DNA of 64,000 nt from positions 2,349,001-2,413,000 of the forward strand of contig OZ020309.1 of assembly GCA_963971305.1 (NCBI GenBank), read 5' to 3'. Shown piece after piece: positions 9,121 through 20,090 of this stretch (position 1 is its first letter; every line of letters begins with the position of its first letter). The notes beneath the pieces were generated by a model, which had not been told where the DNA came from, did not search any database, and worked only from the letters and a program-made list of their open reading frames with translations. This DNA comes from Arcuatula senhousia (Eukaryota; Mollusca; Bivalvia; Mytilida; Mytilidae). Position numbers and translations under genes: made by a program.

Positions 9121-11475
9121 CTATTTTTTTTCTGGAACTGATGTTAAGGTGTTCTTTTGTTTAGTCAAGTTGGCTTGCTTGACACTGAGAAACCTGAAGG
9201 CGGTGTGATAGGGTGCAGATATCCATGGCAAAATCCAAGATCTTCTAAACGTGATTTGAAAGTCAAATGGATTCCATGTGGTGTTTTGTATGATGTTTTT
9301 TTTTCCAATCAAGTCAATAACAATCGGGAAAAGAAGAGGAGAAGATGCATCCTTGTCGAACCTCCATTGTATCGAACATGGATCAGTCAATGTGCTAGAG
9401 CGTATGAACTTGCAAGATCTTTTATTTATCAAAATGTAGTTTTATATTTGATATGATCTTCAAATTACATGTAGCTCTAAAGTGTGCATAAACTTTCCAG
9501 ATGACTTGATGGTCTATGCTGTTAAAATTGACTCTATAGTCTGTTCGATGATGACCGAGTGTTTAAAGGATGGGTTGCGATAAGACCCGTTTTCAGCCCA
9601 CCGCGAAAGTTAAAAATAAAACTAAGTAAATTCTTTCATAAAATGTCTTGTTCGAAAGGTTAATATTTCTATTTTTTGAAAATAAACGTCTGTAGTTTAA
9701 AAACTTTTTTATTTTTTAGTAAATGGTGCTTGAAATGAACCACCACAAATGATTTTAACATTGAGCCTATGGGAAAGTGGCGCACATGATAGATATATAT
9801 CCTTCCCGAAAGTATAGCCTTGCTCGCAGAACCAGCTCCATATTCTATTCAAAAACTTATTTTACTAAAACACAACTTCTGTGAAAGTTTCAAGCTGGTT
9901 CCGCGTGCAAGACATACTGAAAATTAAAAAAGACTATAATTTTTAAACTTGTTGTCAGTAGTTAAAAATTGTGCAAAATCCCTCCGTTTTCCTCGTTTTT
10001 CTTGAGATGAGCGTTCATTTCAAAATCAAAATTGTTCTTAAAAGTGATGTATATGTATGATGAACCTTTTATAGAATTGTTAACACTGGCTTCCACTATA
10101 TAAGCACAAAATTTCACTTTATTGAAGCCCTACCTTGAAATTTCTTTTAAATCAAGATGAAATTTACATTCAAAATGGGTCAATTTTGAACACGATTTTC
10201 CAAGCTGTGTTAATACAAAAGGATTTAAAAGTATTCTTTCACAACAGTACAATCATTTTGCTACAAAATAAGATAAAAAGTAAGAGGCTATGAAATACTT
10301 TTTATTTTTCGCCCACAGATGGGCCAAAATAGGGCCTTATCGCAACCCATCCTTTGAATTATACAACAATGTTTATGCCTAAAACTAGTCTATGCATCCC
10401 TCACTGGCTTATCTACTTTATTCTTTTATGGATGTTACTAAGCAGAATTTTGCTAAGAAAGAACAAAAGAATTATAGGGGAATTTTGTAAGAATTAATTT
10501 TTACCAGACTTGTGGTATCTTTACTATACCTTAATCTGATTTAACAAACTTTGTACATTTTTTTTTATTTCTGTAATATCTATACTTTAGACAGCTTCTT
10601 GTGGGATGCTGTTAATGCCAGCTGCCTTTCCATTTTTAGCTGTTTAATTGCTTTATCCTGCTTCTGATATTTTTACCACATTGAAGTCAAATAGTGGGCC
10701 TGCATTTAGTAATGGTGGATTAGTGGTTTATAGTCTGTTCAATTTCTTTTCAAAGTGTTCCTTCCATCTGTTTAATTTATTTTCTAGTTTCGTTAAGACA
10801 GTGATGTTCGTGTCTTCGTTTAACGTGTTTTTATTTGAAGTTTTTCCAGTGAGTTGCTTCGTGATATTGTATAATGTTTAAATAATTTCTTTTCCATATG
10901 CTTTCTCTGCTCCTCTGCAAGTTTTTCAGCATAGTTACTACAGACTGCTTGCTGTTTTCCGTTGTGATTTTTTGAATTGCTGCTTGTTTATGTTTGTTGT
11001 GTCGCGTACACTTATTCCACATCTCAATATCGTCTATTTATTCCTGTTTCCAACTTTTTTCAAATTCTTTATTTTTGTGCAATTATAATTTCCTTGCAAA
11101 GTTTTCTTTCGAAGTATTGTTCAAGCACCCATAAGTCTTTCTTTGATTTCTCTTCTCTCATCTATAAGGGACCAAGTTTTGTCCGGCATCATTTTCTTCC
11201 GTTTAATTGAATGAACCCCACTGTTCCCACATATGTTTTGATAATGGCATTTTTTTGTTTTTTCCCATTCTTCATCAATACCTTTTTGATTGTTTGCATT
11301 TTGATCAACAATCGGTTCAACCTGTTTTTAAAGTTATTTGTTGACTTTCTGTTTTCTTTTAATTTAAATTCCTTTTTGTTGTTGTATCTTTTTGTGGATG
11401 ACAGCAGTTTGAGCTGGATTTTGCCAAAAAGCCAGTACAGGTCTGATGATGCATAGGCTCCTCGTTTCAATCAAA
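9121..11475 (-). pseudogene. Decayed APE-type non-LTR retrotransposon (EN C-terminus to RT), minus strand
   Basis: Fragments of one LINE-like ORF appear in order on the minus strand, in shifting frames. MKRGAYASSDLYWLFGKIQL near 11460 resembles the C-terminal end of an APE endonuclease (the usual SDH reads SDL). A basic linker containing MWNKCTRHNKHKQAAI lies near 11020. NGKAAGINSIPQEA near 10600-10640 is the RT motif around KAAGxDGIP. IIEQTIE and NSIDHQVIWKVYAHF lie near 9480-9545. EVRQGCI lies near 9380. LDFAMDICTLSHT near 9200-9240 is the catalytic LDFADD motif with the first D replaced by M. Many frameshifts and stops make it dead. The order and motifs fit RTE/CR1-like elements; the exact clade is not determined. 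It is interrupted by the TIR element at 9568-10352. Confidence 0.65.
9568..10352. mobile_element. 785-bp non-autonomous TIR element inside the LINE relic
   Basis: Ends are inverted: ggatgggttgcgataag at 9568 and the complement cttatcgcaacccatcc at 10352, with weaker symmetry further in (gcccaccgcg against cgcccacaga). Flanks are TTTAAA (9562-9567) and TTTGAA (10353-10358), a possible 6-bp TSD with one change; alternatively the TIR is three bases longer. The interior is AT-rich with no transposase. It separates two parts of the non-LTR RT, so it is younger than that element. Confidence 0.65.
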
Positions 11476-12155
11476 TATTTTGAAGTGATTATTTCCATCT
11501 AATATTAATTGCAACAAGGTTGAATTAATTGTCTGTGTCAGGTGAAAACAAGGTGGTTTTATGACAGGTTTTATGATCATACAAAATGCTTCAAATCATA
11601 AGGTTTTCATTTTTTTTTCTCCATTTAGTTCTATTTCGCGTTTTTTTCAACTTCTGAATTGGTCATTTTTTGCGTTTATATATTCCATAATAACTCAGAT
11701 TTATTTTCAAAACTTTATCAACAGCTGATAGTAGCGCATTATAAAAATTCTTATTTGTCTTCTGCCTTTGCAATGTATGTAGGGAGTATATACTTGTATA
11801 ATAGTTGATTTTTAAGAACAAAGTATCAAATTGCTAATCAAAGATGATTCTACATGTAGCAGAGATTTCTTGGCTTTTCTGGTCAACATAGATCCAACAC
11901 CTTTGTCATGTATAACGTTTTCATTTAGATAACAAGAGTTAGTGATGGCTTTTAACCGGATTTATTTGAAGCTTTTTTTTCTTGTTTTATTTTTTCAAAA
12001 CAAACAACAAAAGGAAAGGAAAGGACCTTTGTAGATAGTTATTGTAAGTATATCTGTTTACAAGTATGCACACTGTAAGGTAACGGAAATTATGACAATG
12101 TCTTATAAAAGACACAAAGAATTCTAGGAAATCTGATTCATATCAAATTTGCATC
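11476..12155. other. Intergenic, no gene seen
   Basis: AT-rich non-coding DNA. At about 11990-12125 are words of the R-module type (aaacaaacaacaaaaggaaagg, ctgtttacaagtatg, aaggtaacgg), so this is probably an old fragment of that repeat. Confidence 0.4.
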
Positions 12156-12179
12156 TCAAAATAGACTCTTAAGATTAAC

Positions 12180-12650
12180 TTTAAGCAAAGCTCTATGACA
12201 AACGTGATGACTTCAATTTTCCTATTGTAAAGTTCCCCTTCAGGTGTAGGAACATATCACAATTGATTCGTTATTCCAGAGCTTGTGAAACTTGCATCGA
12301 TGTCCTAAGCAGAGCGTCACATCTGACACAAAAAATGAATACACAGGGGTATGTTGCTCCTCGTTTGCTGTTTTCACTCAAGACATTTTAATATTGGTCT
12401 GTCATTGGTTTTTGCTTTGTATTCCTTTACTGGATTTCAAACACTGAAATGACAGTTGGCAACGCAGTGGTTGTGTTAGAATTATGACTTGAGTCCACAT
12501 TGTTGATTGCTTTTCAGTTGTTTATGTATTTTTGTATTTTATGTTGTGTTGTTTTCGTCCTGTGTTCGTTGTTGTTGACTGGTTTTGTCTCTGCGTTTTG
12601 GACTTTTTACATTCGGATGCCCCATCGGTATTTCTGCTTCTCTCGGAGCC
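12180..12650 (+). pseudogene. Penelope-like RT fragment with 3' tail
   Basis: Plus-strand relic of the main RT family. The words agctctatgacaaacgtgat and gttgctcctcgtttgctg match the LYDKRDDF and VAPRLLSS regions. The tail then follows to gccccatcggtatttctgct at about 12640. Frame is lost by small indels. The 71-aa frame at 12532-12747 is tail sequence, not a gene. Confidence 0.65.
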
Positions 12651-12730
12651 ATTATGTGTAAGAAATTACGGTATTTGGACTTTTCTTAAAAAAGTATGTC
12701 CCGTAATAAGATGGTGTTGTTTTTTTATAA

Positions 12731-12985
12731 ACTGGGTGGCCGAGTAGTCTAAATGCTGTTTTAAGTACCCAGTTGATCACTAGACGATCACCTCTAAGGT
12801 GGTGTTTGAGTCACGCTCGTAATTTGCAAAAACGGGACTTCCCCACTTCTATGTGATTAGGTTTATCAGTTACCTATCCACGGTCGATAATTTCCTTCGG
12901 GTACTCCGGTTTCTTTCCATAAAAATATGGTCTGGATATTCCGACAAAGGCGTTAAACTATATCGCACATACACGCACACTACTT
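12731..12985 (+). mobile_element. tRNA-derived SINE, V-SINE/RUDI-like
   Basis: The head contains tgggtggccgagtagtc, resembling a tRNA Ser/Leu type A box, and ggtgtttgagtcacgctc, resembling a B box, about 60 bp later. The body ends with gggtactccggtttctttcc and ggcgttaaac, words characteristic of the molluscan V-SINE family RUDI as I recall it. It follows directly on an RT tail copy. Decay in the A box suggests an inactive copy. A head-only relative is at 47190-47283. Confidence 0.65.
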
Positions 12986-13197
12986 GGGACCAATATTAAT
13001 GCGTTAAAGATGAGGAAAGTTTTATTATAGTTAAAGTAAGAGTAATAGGAAATAATTGTCAAATGAGGCTAGATAGACCCTGTTAATATCCTTGGTATTT
13101 TTTTCATGAACATAATTCTGACGTAATAAAGTATAATCTCAATCTGAATAAAATCGGTTGTTAGCTCGTCTCCGTTTACTTGGGACTCCAACACTAA

Positions 13198-13553
13198 GTC
13201 CAACTTTTATTAGTGGTGGAGAACGATATAAACAGAGCCAAACTTACATAAATGGTGGAGTACGATATTAACGGAGCCCAACTTACATAAGTGGTGGAGA
13301 ACGAATTAAACAGAGCCAAACTTACAGAAGTGGTGCAGAACGAAGTAAACAGAGCCAAACATACATAAGTGGTGGAGAGCGAAGTAAAGGGAGCCCAACT
13401 TACATAAGTGGTGGAGTGCAAGGTAAACGGCGGAGCCAAACTTACATAAGTGGTGGATCGCGAAGTAAACGGAGCCCAACATACATAAGTGGTGGAGTAC
13501 GAAGTTAACGGAGCAAAATTACATAAGTGGTGGAATACGAAAAAATGTCGCAA
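13198..13553 (+). repeat. 39-bp minisatellite, about nine copies
   Basis: Direct repeat of a 39-bp unit, approximately agtggtggagaacgaagtaa then acggagccaaacttacata. As 39 is divisible by three, the minus strand stays open for 119 codons as a 13-residue repeat; no domain or signal supports a protein. A smaller cluster of the same unit is at 13797-13957, and the flank after it is shared (see next entry). Confidence 0.85.
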
Positions 13554-13699
13554 AATTAGGATCCAATTTTACTAAGATTGGTATAATCTTTTTGTGTTGA
13601 AAATAAATTAATGAAACTCTAGCGAATTTAAAACATGATTTGCATAGGCGTAAATTCACTTTGAATTACATGATATATGTAAGAGAACGCACCATCTTT

Positions 13700-14045
13700 A
13701 TAAATTGATCTTTTAATCTCAAGTTATTGTACTATTTGATCTAAACTATGGAATATTTTGATTCTCATATGCATATATTGTCATGTTTTAGTTAAAGTCT
13801 AGTAAAGGGAGCCCAGCTTACATAATTGGTGGAGTGCGAAATAAACGGAGCCAAACTTACATAAGTGGTGGAGCGCAAAGTAAACGGAACCAACTTACAT
13901 AAGTGGTGGAGTATGAAGTTAACGGAGCAAAATCACATAATAAGTGGTGGAGTACGATCTTTTAATCTCAATTTTTGTACTATTTGATCAAAACTATGGA
14001 ATGTTTTTATGCTCATATGCATATATTTTTACGTTTTATGTACAC
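13700..14045 (+). repeat. Second 39-bp cluster and duplicated flank
   Basis: About four further 39-bp units at 13797-13957. An 85-bp flank beginning gatcttttaatctcaa is present before it (about 13706-13796) and again after it (about 13954-14040), both with the words actatttgatc and ctcatatgcatatat. The array and its flank were therefore duplicated together as a block and not only by unit slippage. Confidence 0.7.
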
Positions 14046-15030
14046 TTTGTATATTTAAATATAAAAGGTACAGCCTCATTAAACATAATGTTGTAGAAAC
14101 TGGTGTTTAAGCAAATAATTAAGTTCTAATATTTCAATAGTCTACTTGAAAAGACGGTCACTGATGTTTTAAAGCGTCTGATAAATAATGCATCATGTAT
14201 AGCTTGGACGTCGTTACTATTCAGTCCAATGTCTGACGAGGAATTCAATTATTCGACAAAACCTTTATAAACCAATTAAAATCTACGATGGAAGAGAGTC
14301 TTTTTTTTGTGATCTGTGGTCGCCATCTTTTAGTCATATGGTTTTAAATAGTCCTTAATCATCAACAAAATGTCCTAATCTATAAACAAAAAAAAGGAAG
14401 TCAAGTTAGACCAGAATTTATTGTATCTGGCGATAAATTCAAGGGTTGTATGACAGGGTTTTTTTTTATAACATCGAAATTATGCTTTTGTTTCAGTCCC
14501 CAAATTATTTTTGCAATGATTGTTGACAATTTTGAAACTTCTGAAAATTCATGCCGTCAATACGTTAGTACTAAATAACCTTACCGCTGATCTTCCGATT
14601 GTTTATTGTGACAATTATTCATGAATGTGTTTCGTTTGATTGTATCACGAAATTATCATTTTTGTTTATTTCTTAAAGGTTGAAACACATTATTAATACC
14701 CAATAAAACTTTTATACAACCATTGATTTATTGATTTATACCTAGAACATGTAATTTCCGGTATTTTTTTAAGCCAATGGCTTGGATATTACTTAACGAT
14801 CCTTTGATTTTTGTTTTTTAATGGTATCAATATTCTTATAGTAAGACCCCCCCCCCCCCCATCGAAGATATGCATGCCCTATAGTTTCACTTTTCCGCCT
14901 GTTTCTCCGTTTTCAATCTGTTCTTTTGTCAAAGATTATTATTATTATAACTCTACAATAAAAAGCAGGTCAGTTGTTGTTTTATTATTATTATTAAGGT
15001 AGGGGATTAATCAGTTACTATGCAGTATGT
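14046..15030. other. Intergenic with simple-sequence tracts
   Basis: No gene seen. Contains a run of about 13 C at 14847-14860 and (ATT)n tracts near 14937-14950 and 14983-14998. The 63-aa frame at 14811-15002 spans these tracts and is not called. Confidence 0.5.
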
Positions 15031-15039
15031 AATAAAGAA

Positions 15040-15240
15040 GCAAATGTGTACCAAAGGGGTCATCAGTATCATAAAACCGTAAAGACAAAGACAAAACCGG
15101 CAGACAAAAATCATCACAACAAAACAAACACACATAACAACATAAAACACAAACACACATAACAACAAAACCGCATTCAGCAACGCGAACTCAAGTCGAA
15201 ACGAGAGTGAACTCAGGTGCTCCGGAAGAGTAAGCAGTTA
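15040..15240 (-). repeat. Solo RT-element tail, variant subfamily
   Basis: Tail only, with ctcttccggagcacctgagt and a variant distal part (tttgtctttgtctttacgg on the minus strand). The same variant is at 27650-27842 on the plus strand, so at least two tail subfamilies exist. Confidence 0.65.
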
Positions 15241-15441
15241 ATCAAGTGCAGATTAAGATTTTTTATGTAAATTAGTGACACATTTTATGGGATTAAATTC
15301 GATTTTTTTTATATATGAATTACTAATTAAATTAATTTAACTTTTTAAACGCTCTAACCCCAAAAATAATGACAATGAAATTCTAAAATGTTGTACATTT
15401 CTTGCAGCATAGCATAATGTGCATGTTGTTCACGTACTTAT

Positions 15442-15949
15442 GGGTGCACACATAACCTGTATGGTAAGTTAACTTGAAAAACAAACATCAAGTTAACTTC
15501 AAGTTCACTGTCGACAGGTTCAAAGTTAACTTAAAAAACAGTCATTATTCTACGTCTGCTTTAAAAGCAGACGTGAAATTATGACAGGTCTGGTCAAGTT
15601 AACTTTAAAACTGAATGTAAAAGTACAACATTCATGTTCTTTTGTATATACTATAGACTTGAAATTCATTTTTAATGTTATTTACAGTTTTTTATATTAA
15701 ATTTAACCATTGCATTAGTAAACAGAGTACAGTTAGGGCAGACTTGTTGCAGTGACTGGTCTGGTTAAAGCAGTCACGACTTTGTGACTGGTTATGACCA
15801 GTCATTAAAAAGCTGTAACAAGTCTGCTTTGACCAGTCATGAGTTAACACAAGTTAAATTGAATGTCTTCTATGGCAGATATGAGCAGACACGGAAAGCA
15901 GTCACCAAGTTCACTTTATGTTAACTTTCGTACAGGTTATGTGTGCACC
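15442..15949. mobile_element. 508-bp MITE of short palindromic words
   Basis: Ends are inverted: ggtgcacacataacctgta on the left and tacaggttatgtgtgcacc on the right. The flank is TAT (15439-15441) on the left and TAT (15950-15952) on the right, a 2-3-bp TA-type duplication with one extra G at the left tip. The interior is made of near-palindromic words in both orientations: agttaacttcaagtt, gtctgctttaaaagcagac, and gtgactggt or accagtcat. No coding capacity. A partial copy is at 52669-52895. Confidence 0.75.
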
Positions 15950-16119
15950 TATCTGTAAGTCTGTTGCATATGTTAGAAGACAAATAAATGTTTTGCCCTT
16001 TCTGACTTTGGAAACAAATAGTATGGTTTATGAGATACAGACTACCCAGAAACAATTCTGTACTTTATTCTCACCCTAACGTTTCATACCCGTTTTGGCA
16101 TTAAAATTGTATTTTGATA

Positions 16120-16440
16120 CTACTGGTTCGATAACCGCTGCTGGTGGACCAGAGGTCCCCGAGGGTTATCACAAGCCTGGTCGTCAGACCTGTCTGACAC
16201 GATTTTACCAATATTTTTTGCCATTAAAATTTGTTAAATTATAAATTGTTAAAAACACCAGGTTTCTTTTCTTGTAATGCTCGTGATCGATATCCTCGGT
16301 GCTGGATTTGGCTTTCCTGTTCGAACATTTAGGTTGTAAGAACTTTTCATTCAATATTTTTGGTTTTTGATCTTCCAATGTTTTTGATTCAAATGCTGCT
16401 GATGGGAGGTTTACTCCTTGAAATATTGATATACAGCATA
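16120..16440 (-). repeat. Dispersed repeat related to the C1q-B intron duplication
   Basis: On the minus strand this matches the repeat at 28788-29525: a core with ggtccaccagcagcggttat and gacctctggtcc near 16150, followed by aagaaacctggtgtttttaa, gatatcgatcacgag and caaatccagcaccgagg. Another fragment is at 49315-49500. The 79-aa frame at 16205-16444 crosses this repeat and I do not recognise a protein in it. Confidence 0.6.
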
Positions 16441-16499
16441 ACAAAATTATACCCGTTATGGTATTATATTCTAGACATTTTTTTCCTATATGAAAAATG

Positions 16500-16900
16500 T
16501 TTTATTTGACCTTCAACAAGGTGGTTTTTTCACAAATTATCTCTGCCATAACAACAACCGGAAGACAGTCTTCATAATAGTTACAGGCTAACATATCCGT
16601 TTACAAGTGTGTTTGTCGCAAGATAACTTAAGTGATGACATTGTGCAATATAAGTAGTGATTTGTATTTTTATGTATACTTATCGATATTTATAAATTAA
16701 TTATTATCCATTGTCAAATAATCATTGGTAATTGATAATATTAAAATATGTATTGATATATTGATATCAAATAATCGGTGACAAAGTCTTTATTGGAACA
16801 TAAAAAAAGGATAACTTTGTAGACATCAATAATTCAACATAAGATAAAAAGGGTATAAATACGAAAAAAATATTTTGAAGTTGAAATGGGTAAACTACTG
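16500..16900. repeat. R-module fragment
   Basis: Contains ctaacatatccgtttacaag and gcaagataac near 16590-16625, the core words of the R-module. The remainder to 16900 is AT-rich with no gene. Confidence 0.5.
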
Positions 16901-17131
16901 AGAGATATGGCACGCGATAATAACAAAAACCTGATAAACCACATTTATCGACCGTAAACCATAGTTTGCTGTTGATAAACTGGGTTTATCGCACGCTAAC
17001 TATAGTTTACGTTCGTGAAACCAAGTTTATAAGCGATAACGTTAGTTTGCGCGGTGCAAATGCTATTTTATCAAGGCAAAACAGCATTTATCGACCGTAA
17101 ACTATAGTTTGCGGTTGATAAACTCAGTTTA

Positions 17132-18413
17132 ATATAAATAACGTGGTCATTTCCAATCCAAGCACCCCAAATCAAAGATTACCTAGTGTTTATATCAAAT
17201 CATACTATAATCAGTATAATATTAATAACGTGGTCATTTCCAATCCAACCACTTCAATAAGGTTTTGAAGATATGACCATATAGTCAATCTATTTAAATA
17301 ATTTCTACTTTATAATTTTATCATAAATAATATTTTAGTGAGATAGTAGATTGCTTGAATCAATAGTTTAATTTTTTGATTGATATCGAGTGTTTCTGGG
17401 TCTTTTTATTATAGTGACCACCCTTCATCAGCAGCCTGTCACTTTAAATCTATATATATGAATAGTTATATTTTAGATATATTGGGCTGGACACCCTATG
17501 ATCTTACTGTGCTGTGTAGTGCTTGTGTCAAGATCTATCTAACTCTGATCTAATTAATATATACATGTTTCTTATGGTGTCGATTTAAATTTGATTTTCA
17601 TTTTAAAATAGCAGAAGTAACCATTTCTTTCAAGTTTTTATATCTGCGGTAACCTATTATAGGTTTTCCCGTAAATAATTGCTTTGCTTCTTCATCTTGT
17701 GATAGTTTATCCCAATGTTTTAATAGTGTCCTTTTAAAGTCTCTAATATGATTAGAGTACTTGGTAGTAAACACTAATGGGATTGCTTTGTTCATACTTT
17801 TTTTATTTGTAACAAGAGTATCTGATCTATTTATAGTTTCTACCTCTTTGCATATAGCATCTATTTCATTTTCTTTATATCCTCTATTTTTCAACCGTTT
17901 TAAAAATAAAGTTTGTTGTCGTTCCAAATCTGCCTTTTGAGAAGTACATCTTTTGAAACGGAGTAGTTCCCCTTTTACCATACCACGGAATGTATGTGGT
18001 GCATGGCAGGAGGATCGCTCCAAATATTGATAGTTTTCTGTTTCTTTATGGTAAGTTGTAACATCTAGTATACCCAAATGATTAAACCTAGGTCCTTTGT
18101 ATAAAAGGACGTCTAAAAATTGTAATTTTGATTGCGAAACCTCATAAGTAAATTTTAATAACGGATGAAATCCGTTAGCATGTGTAAAAAATTGTTCAAT
18201 TTCAAAAATTGACCCTTCATGGCTAAACGTGAAAAATCCGTCGTCTCTAAAACGGTACATATTAGATATTTTGTCTTTGTGCTCACATGAGTTTATGATA
18301 CCTTTAAGGGTAGTATGAACAGCCAAGTCCGTAAGCTATGGTGATAAGCTATTTCCCATTGGTGTTCCAGTGACTGTTTTAAAATATCTATTGTTAAAAA
18401 TAAATTCGTTGTT
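17132..18413 (-). mobile_element. 5'-truncated Penelope-like element inserted in the MITE
   Basis: Bounded by ctcagttta on both sides (17123-17131 and 18414-18422), a candidate 9-bp TSD, though this word is also part of the host repeat. The minus-strand 5' end begins inside the RT; the 3' part holds the RT C-terminus and a non-coding tail. In the tail the word ataacgtggtcatttccaat occurs twice (near 17139 and 17226), an internal direct repeat. No GIY-YIG domain is present in this copy. Confidence 0.75.
17598..18404 (-). pseudogene. Penelope-like RT C-terminal part, second RT type
   Basis: On the minus strand the frame reads FKTVTGTPMGNSLSP, then a stop codon in place of the next residue, then LTDLAVHTTL; from there it is open for 242 codons to 17598. 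GTPMGNSLSPxLTDL is RT motif B and YRFRDDGFFTF is motif C with the two aspartates kept. Further on come LQFLDVLLYKG, SSCHAPHTFRGMVKGELLRF and the C-terminal HWDKLSQDE..KPIIGYRRYKNLKE, an arrangement usual in Penelope-like RTs. It differs clearly from the YIDD family elsewhere in the window (FRDD rather than YIDD; HAPHTFRG block). It is 5' truncated and has one stop, so it is inactive. Confidence 0.75.
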
Positions 18414-18639
18414 CTCAGTTTATCAACGATAAATTCGGTTTATCACCGAGAAACCCTAATTAGCATTTGAAAACCCCATTATCGACCGCTAATGATAAAT
18501 TTCAAACAACTGAAATTATCATTAGCATCAGCAAACTATAGTTAGCGAGTGATAAACCCAGTTTATCGACCGCTAACTACAGTTTACGGTCGATAAACTC
18601 AGTTTATGGGGTTTTGTGACTGTCGCATGCCATGCAGTT

Positions 18640-19140
18640 CAGCACCCAGGAACCCTATTAGCATTGAAAATTTCCATAGTCGACAGCTAATGTTAATTAA
18701 ACAAACTTGGTTTATTAGGGTTTTATAACCTACAATGCAAAGTTGTTTTTGACTGACTCGAGCGTCAGCCCATCCCACCCGTCTGTAATCATATTTTATG
18801 GACGCAAATCCTCTGAAACTACTTAGCAGAAATAAATGAAACTTGGTATGCAAGAAGTACACTTCGTAAAGTTGTGCATATAATTAGGATTTTTTTTCTG
18901 TATTTTTTTTTATAAAAGGTGCTACCCTTTTGACTAAGAAAATCTTGAATTCTGCATTTCATATTTCTAAGTTTAACGGAATCTTGTTATAGCATTCATA
19001 TACATGCAAATTATCTTTACAATGCTTGTTGTACCTCAATAGGTATTCCTCAGGAATAATATTAATTGAACTCGTAGGGTATGAAAGCACGCTTACTTAG
19101 CTTCTGTTATTGATACTTTCCAAACCACATGACATATTCA
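18640..19140. other. Intergenic, partial MITE words
   Basis: Has more palindromic-MITE-like words at about 18650-18720 (ccctattagcattgaaaatt, cgacagctaatg), then AT-rich non-coding DNA. The 87-aa frame at 18599-18862 runs out of the MITE end and is not a gene. Confidence 0.45.
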
Positions 19141-19142
19141 TA

Positions 19143-19568
19143 GCATGCAATAGCAAACGCATAATAAACTATTATATAGAACGTAAACCATAGTTCACTC
19201 GGTTACTTTAGTTTGCGCGGCGCAAATGCTACTTTATCAACGCAAAACAGCATATATCGACCATAAACTATAGTTTGCGGTTGATAAACTGAGTTAATCG
19301 CCGATAAACTCAGTTTATCGCCGATAAACTCAGTTTATCGCCGATAAACTCAGTTTATCACCGATAAATTCGGTTTATCACCGAGAAACCCTAATTAGCA
19401 TTTGAAACTCCCATTATCGACCGCTAATGATAAATTTCAAACAACTGAAATTATCATTAGCATCAGCAAACTATAGTTAGCGAGCGATAAACCCAGTTTA
19501 TCGACCGCTTACTATAGTTTACGGTCGATAAACTCAGTTTATGGGGTTTTTGTGACTGTCGCGTGCCA
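19143..19568. mobile_element. Second copy of the palindrome-rich TA-type MITE
   Basis: The right end gactgtcgcgtgcca is followed by TA at 19569-19570. The left end (gcatgcaatagcaaacgc) is a degraded version of the TIR of the first copy. The word cgataaactcagtttatcgc is tandemly iterated about four times near 19300-19360, an expansion absent from the first copy. It gives the uninterrupted comparison for the copy at 16908-18632. Confidence 0.7.
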
Positions 19569-19569
19569 T

Positions 19570-20085
19570 AGAGAGAGTAGATTGATCATTACCGATATAA
19601 ATAGGCCATGACTATCCAACTGTTTCAAATTTCTATGAATTTACTTTTTATAAGATTTTATTTAATAAGGTTTATTGATACTTTGTTTAAAATAGAAGTA
19701 CGTTAAAATAATGTTGATATACTTAGTCATAGCATACCTTGTCGTCAGAGAATTCAATTTTGTGAAAAAGTTCATCACCTTATTTGAACACAATTAAAAG
19801 AAACACAAAGTGTGTTATGATAAAAATTCTGACATTTGCATTTCTGTTTGACTATTGAAAGTCCTAACGAACGCGAGATGATTGATGATATTTATTTTGC
19901 AATGTTCAAGATTTTCAAGTAATGAAAAGGTGATCAGAAGAAAGCTAAGATAGACAAATGAAGTGGCGATTGTGCCGATATTACGGAGGGTTTTTAACTG
20001 AGGAGTTTTAAAATGATCTAGATCAAAGCCTTGTGAGATCAAACTGCAATAACTTTCATAGGACAGTACACTTTAAAATGTTACT
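19570..20085. other. Intergenic, no gene seen
   Basis: AT-rich. The 75-aa frame at 19815-20042 has a hydrophobic stretch but no start context, homology or neighbour to support it. Confidence 0.4.
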
Positions 20086-20090
20086 TCATT

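Larger units (their letters stand above)
16908..18632. mobile_element. Palindrome-rich TA-type MITE split by a Penelope-like insertion
   Basis: The left end tggcacgcgataataacaaa and right end (complement tggcatgcgacagtcacaaa) are inverted repeats. The left flank is TA (16906-16907); the right flank is TG, probably a decayed TA. The interior is made of words such as aaactatagttt, gataaactcagtttatc and cgaccgtaaac in both orientations. Removing the insertion at 17132-18413 leaves about 440 bp, close to the sister copy at 19143-19568. It has no coding capacity. Confidence 0.75.

Noticed and set aside
9157..9456. 99-aa plus-strand ORF
   Set aside because: A shadow of the minus-strand LINE reverse transcriptase relic.
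13194..13553. 119-aa repeat protein on the minus strand
   Set aside because: Explained by the 39-bp minisatellite, period divisible by three.
13198..13957. CRISPR-like array
   Set aside because: The units are contiguous tandem repeats without unique spacers, and the DNA is animal.
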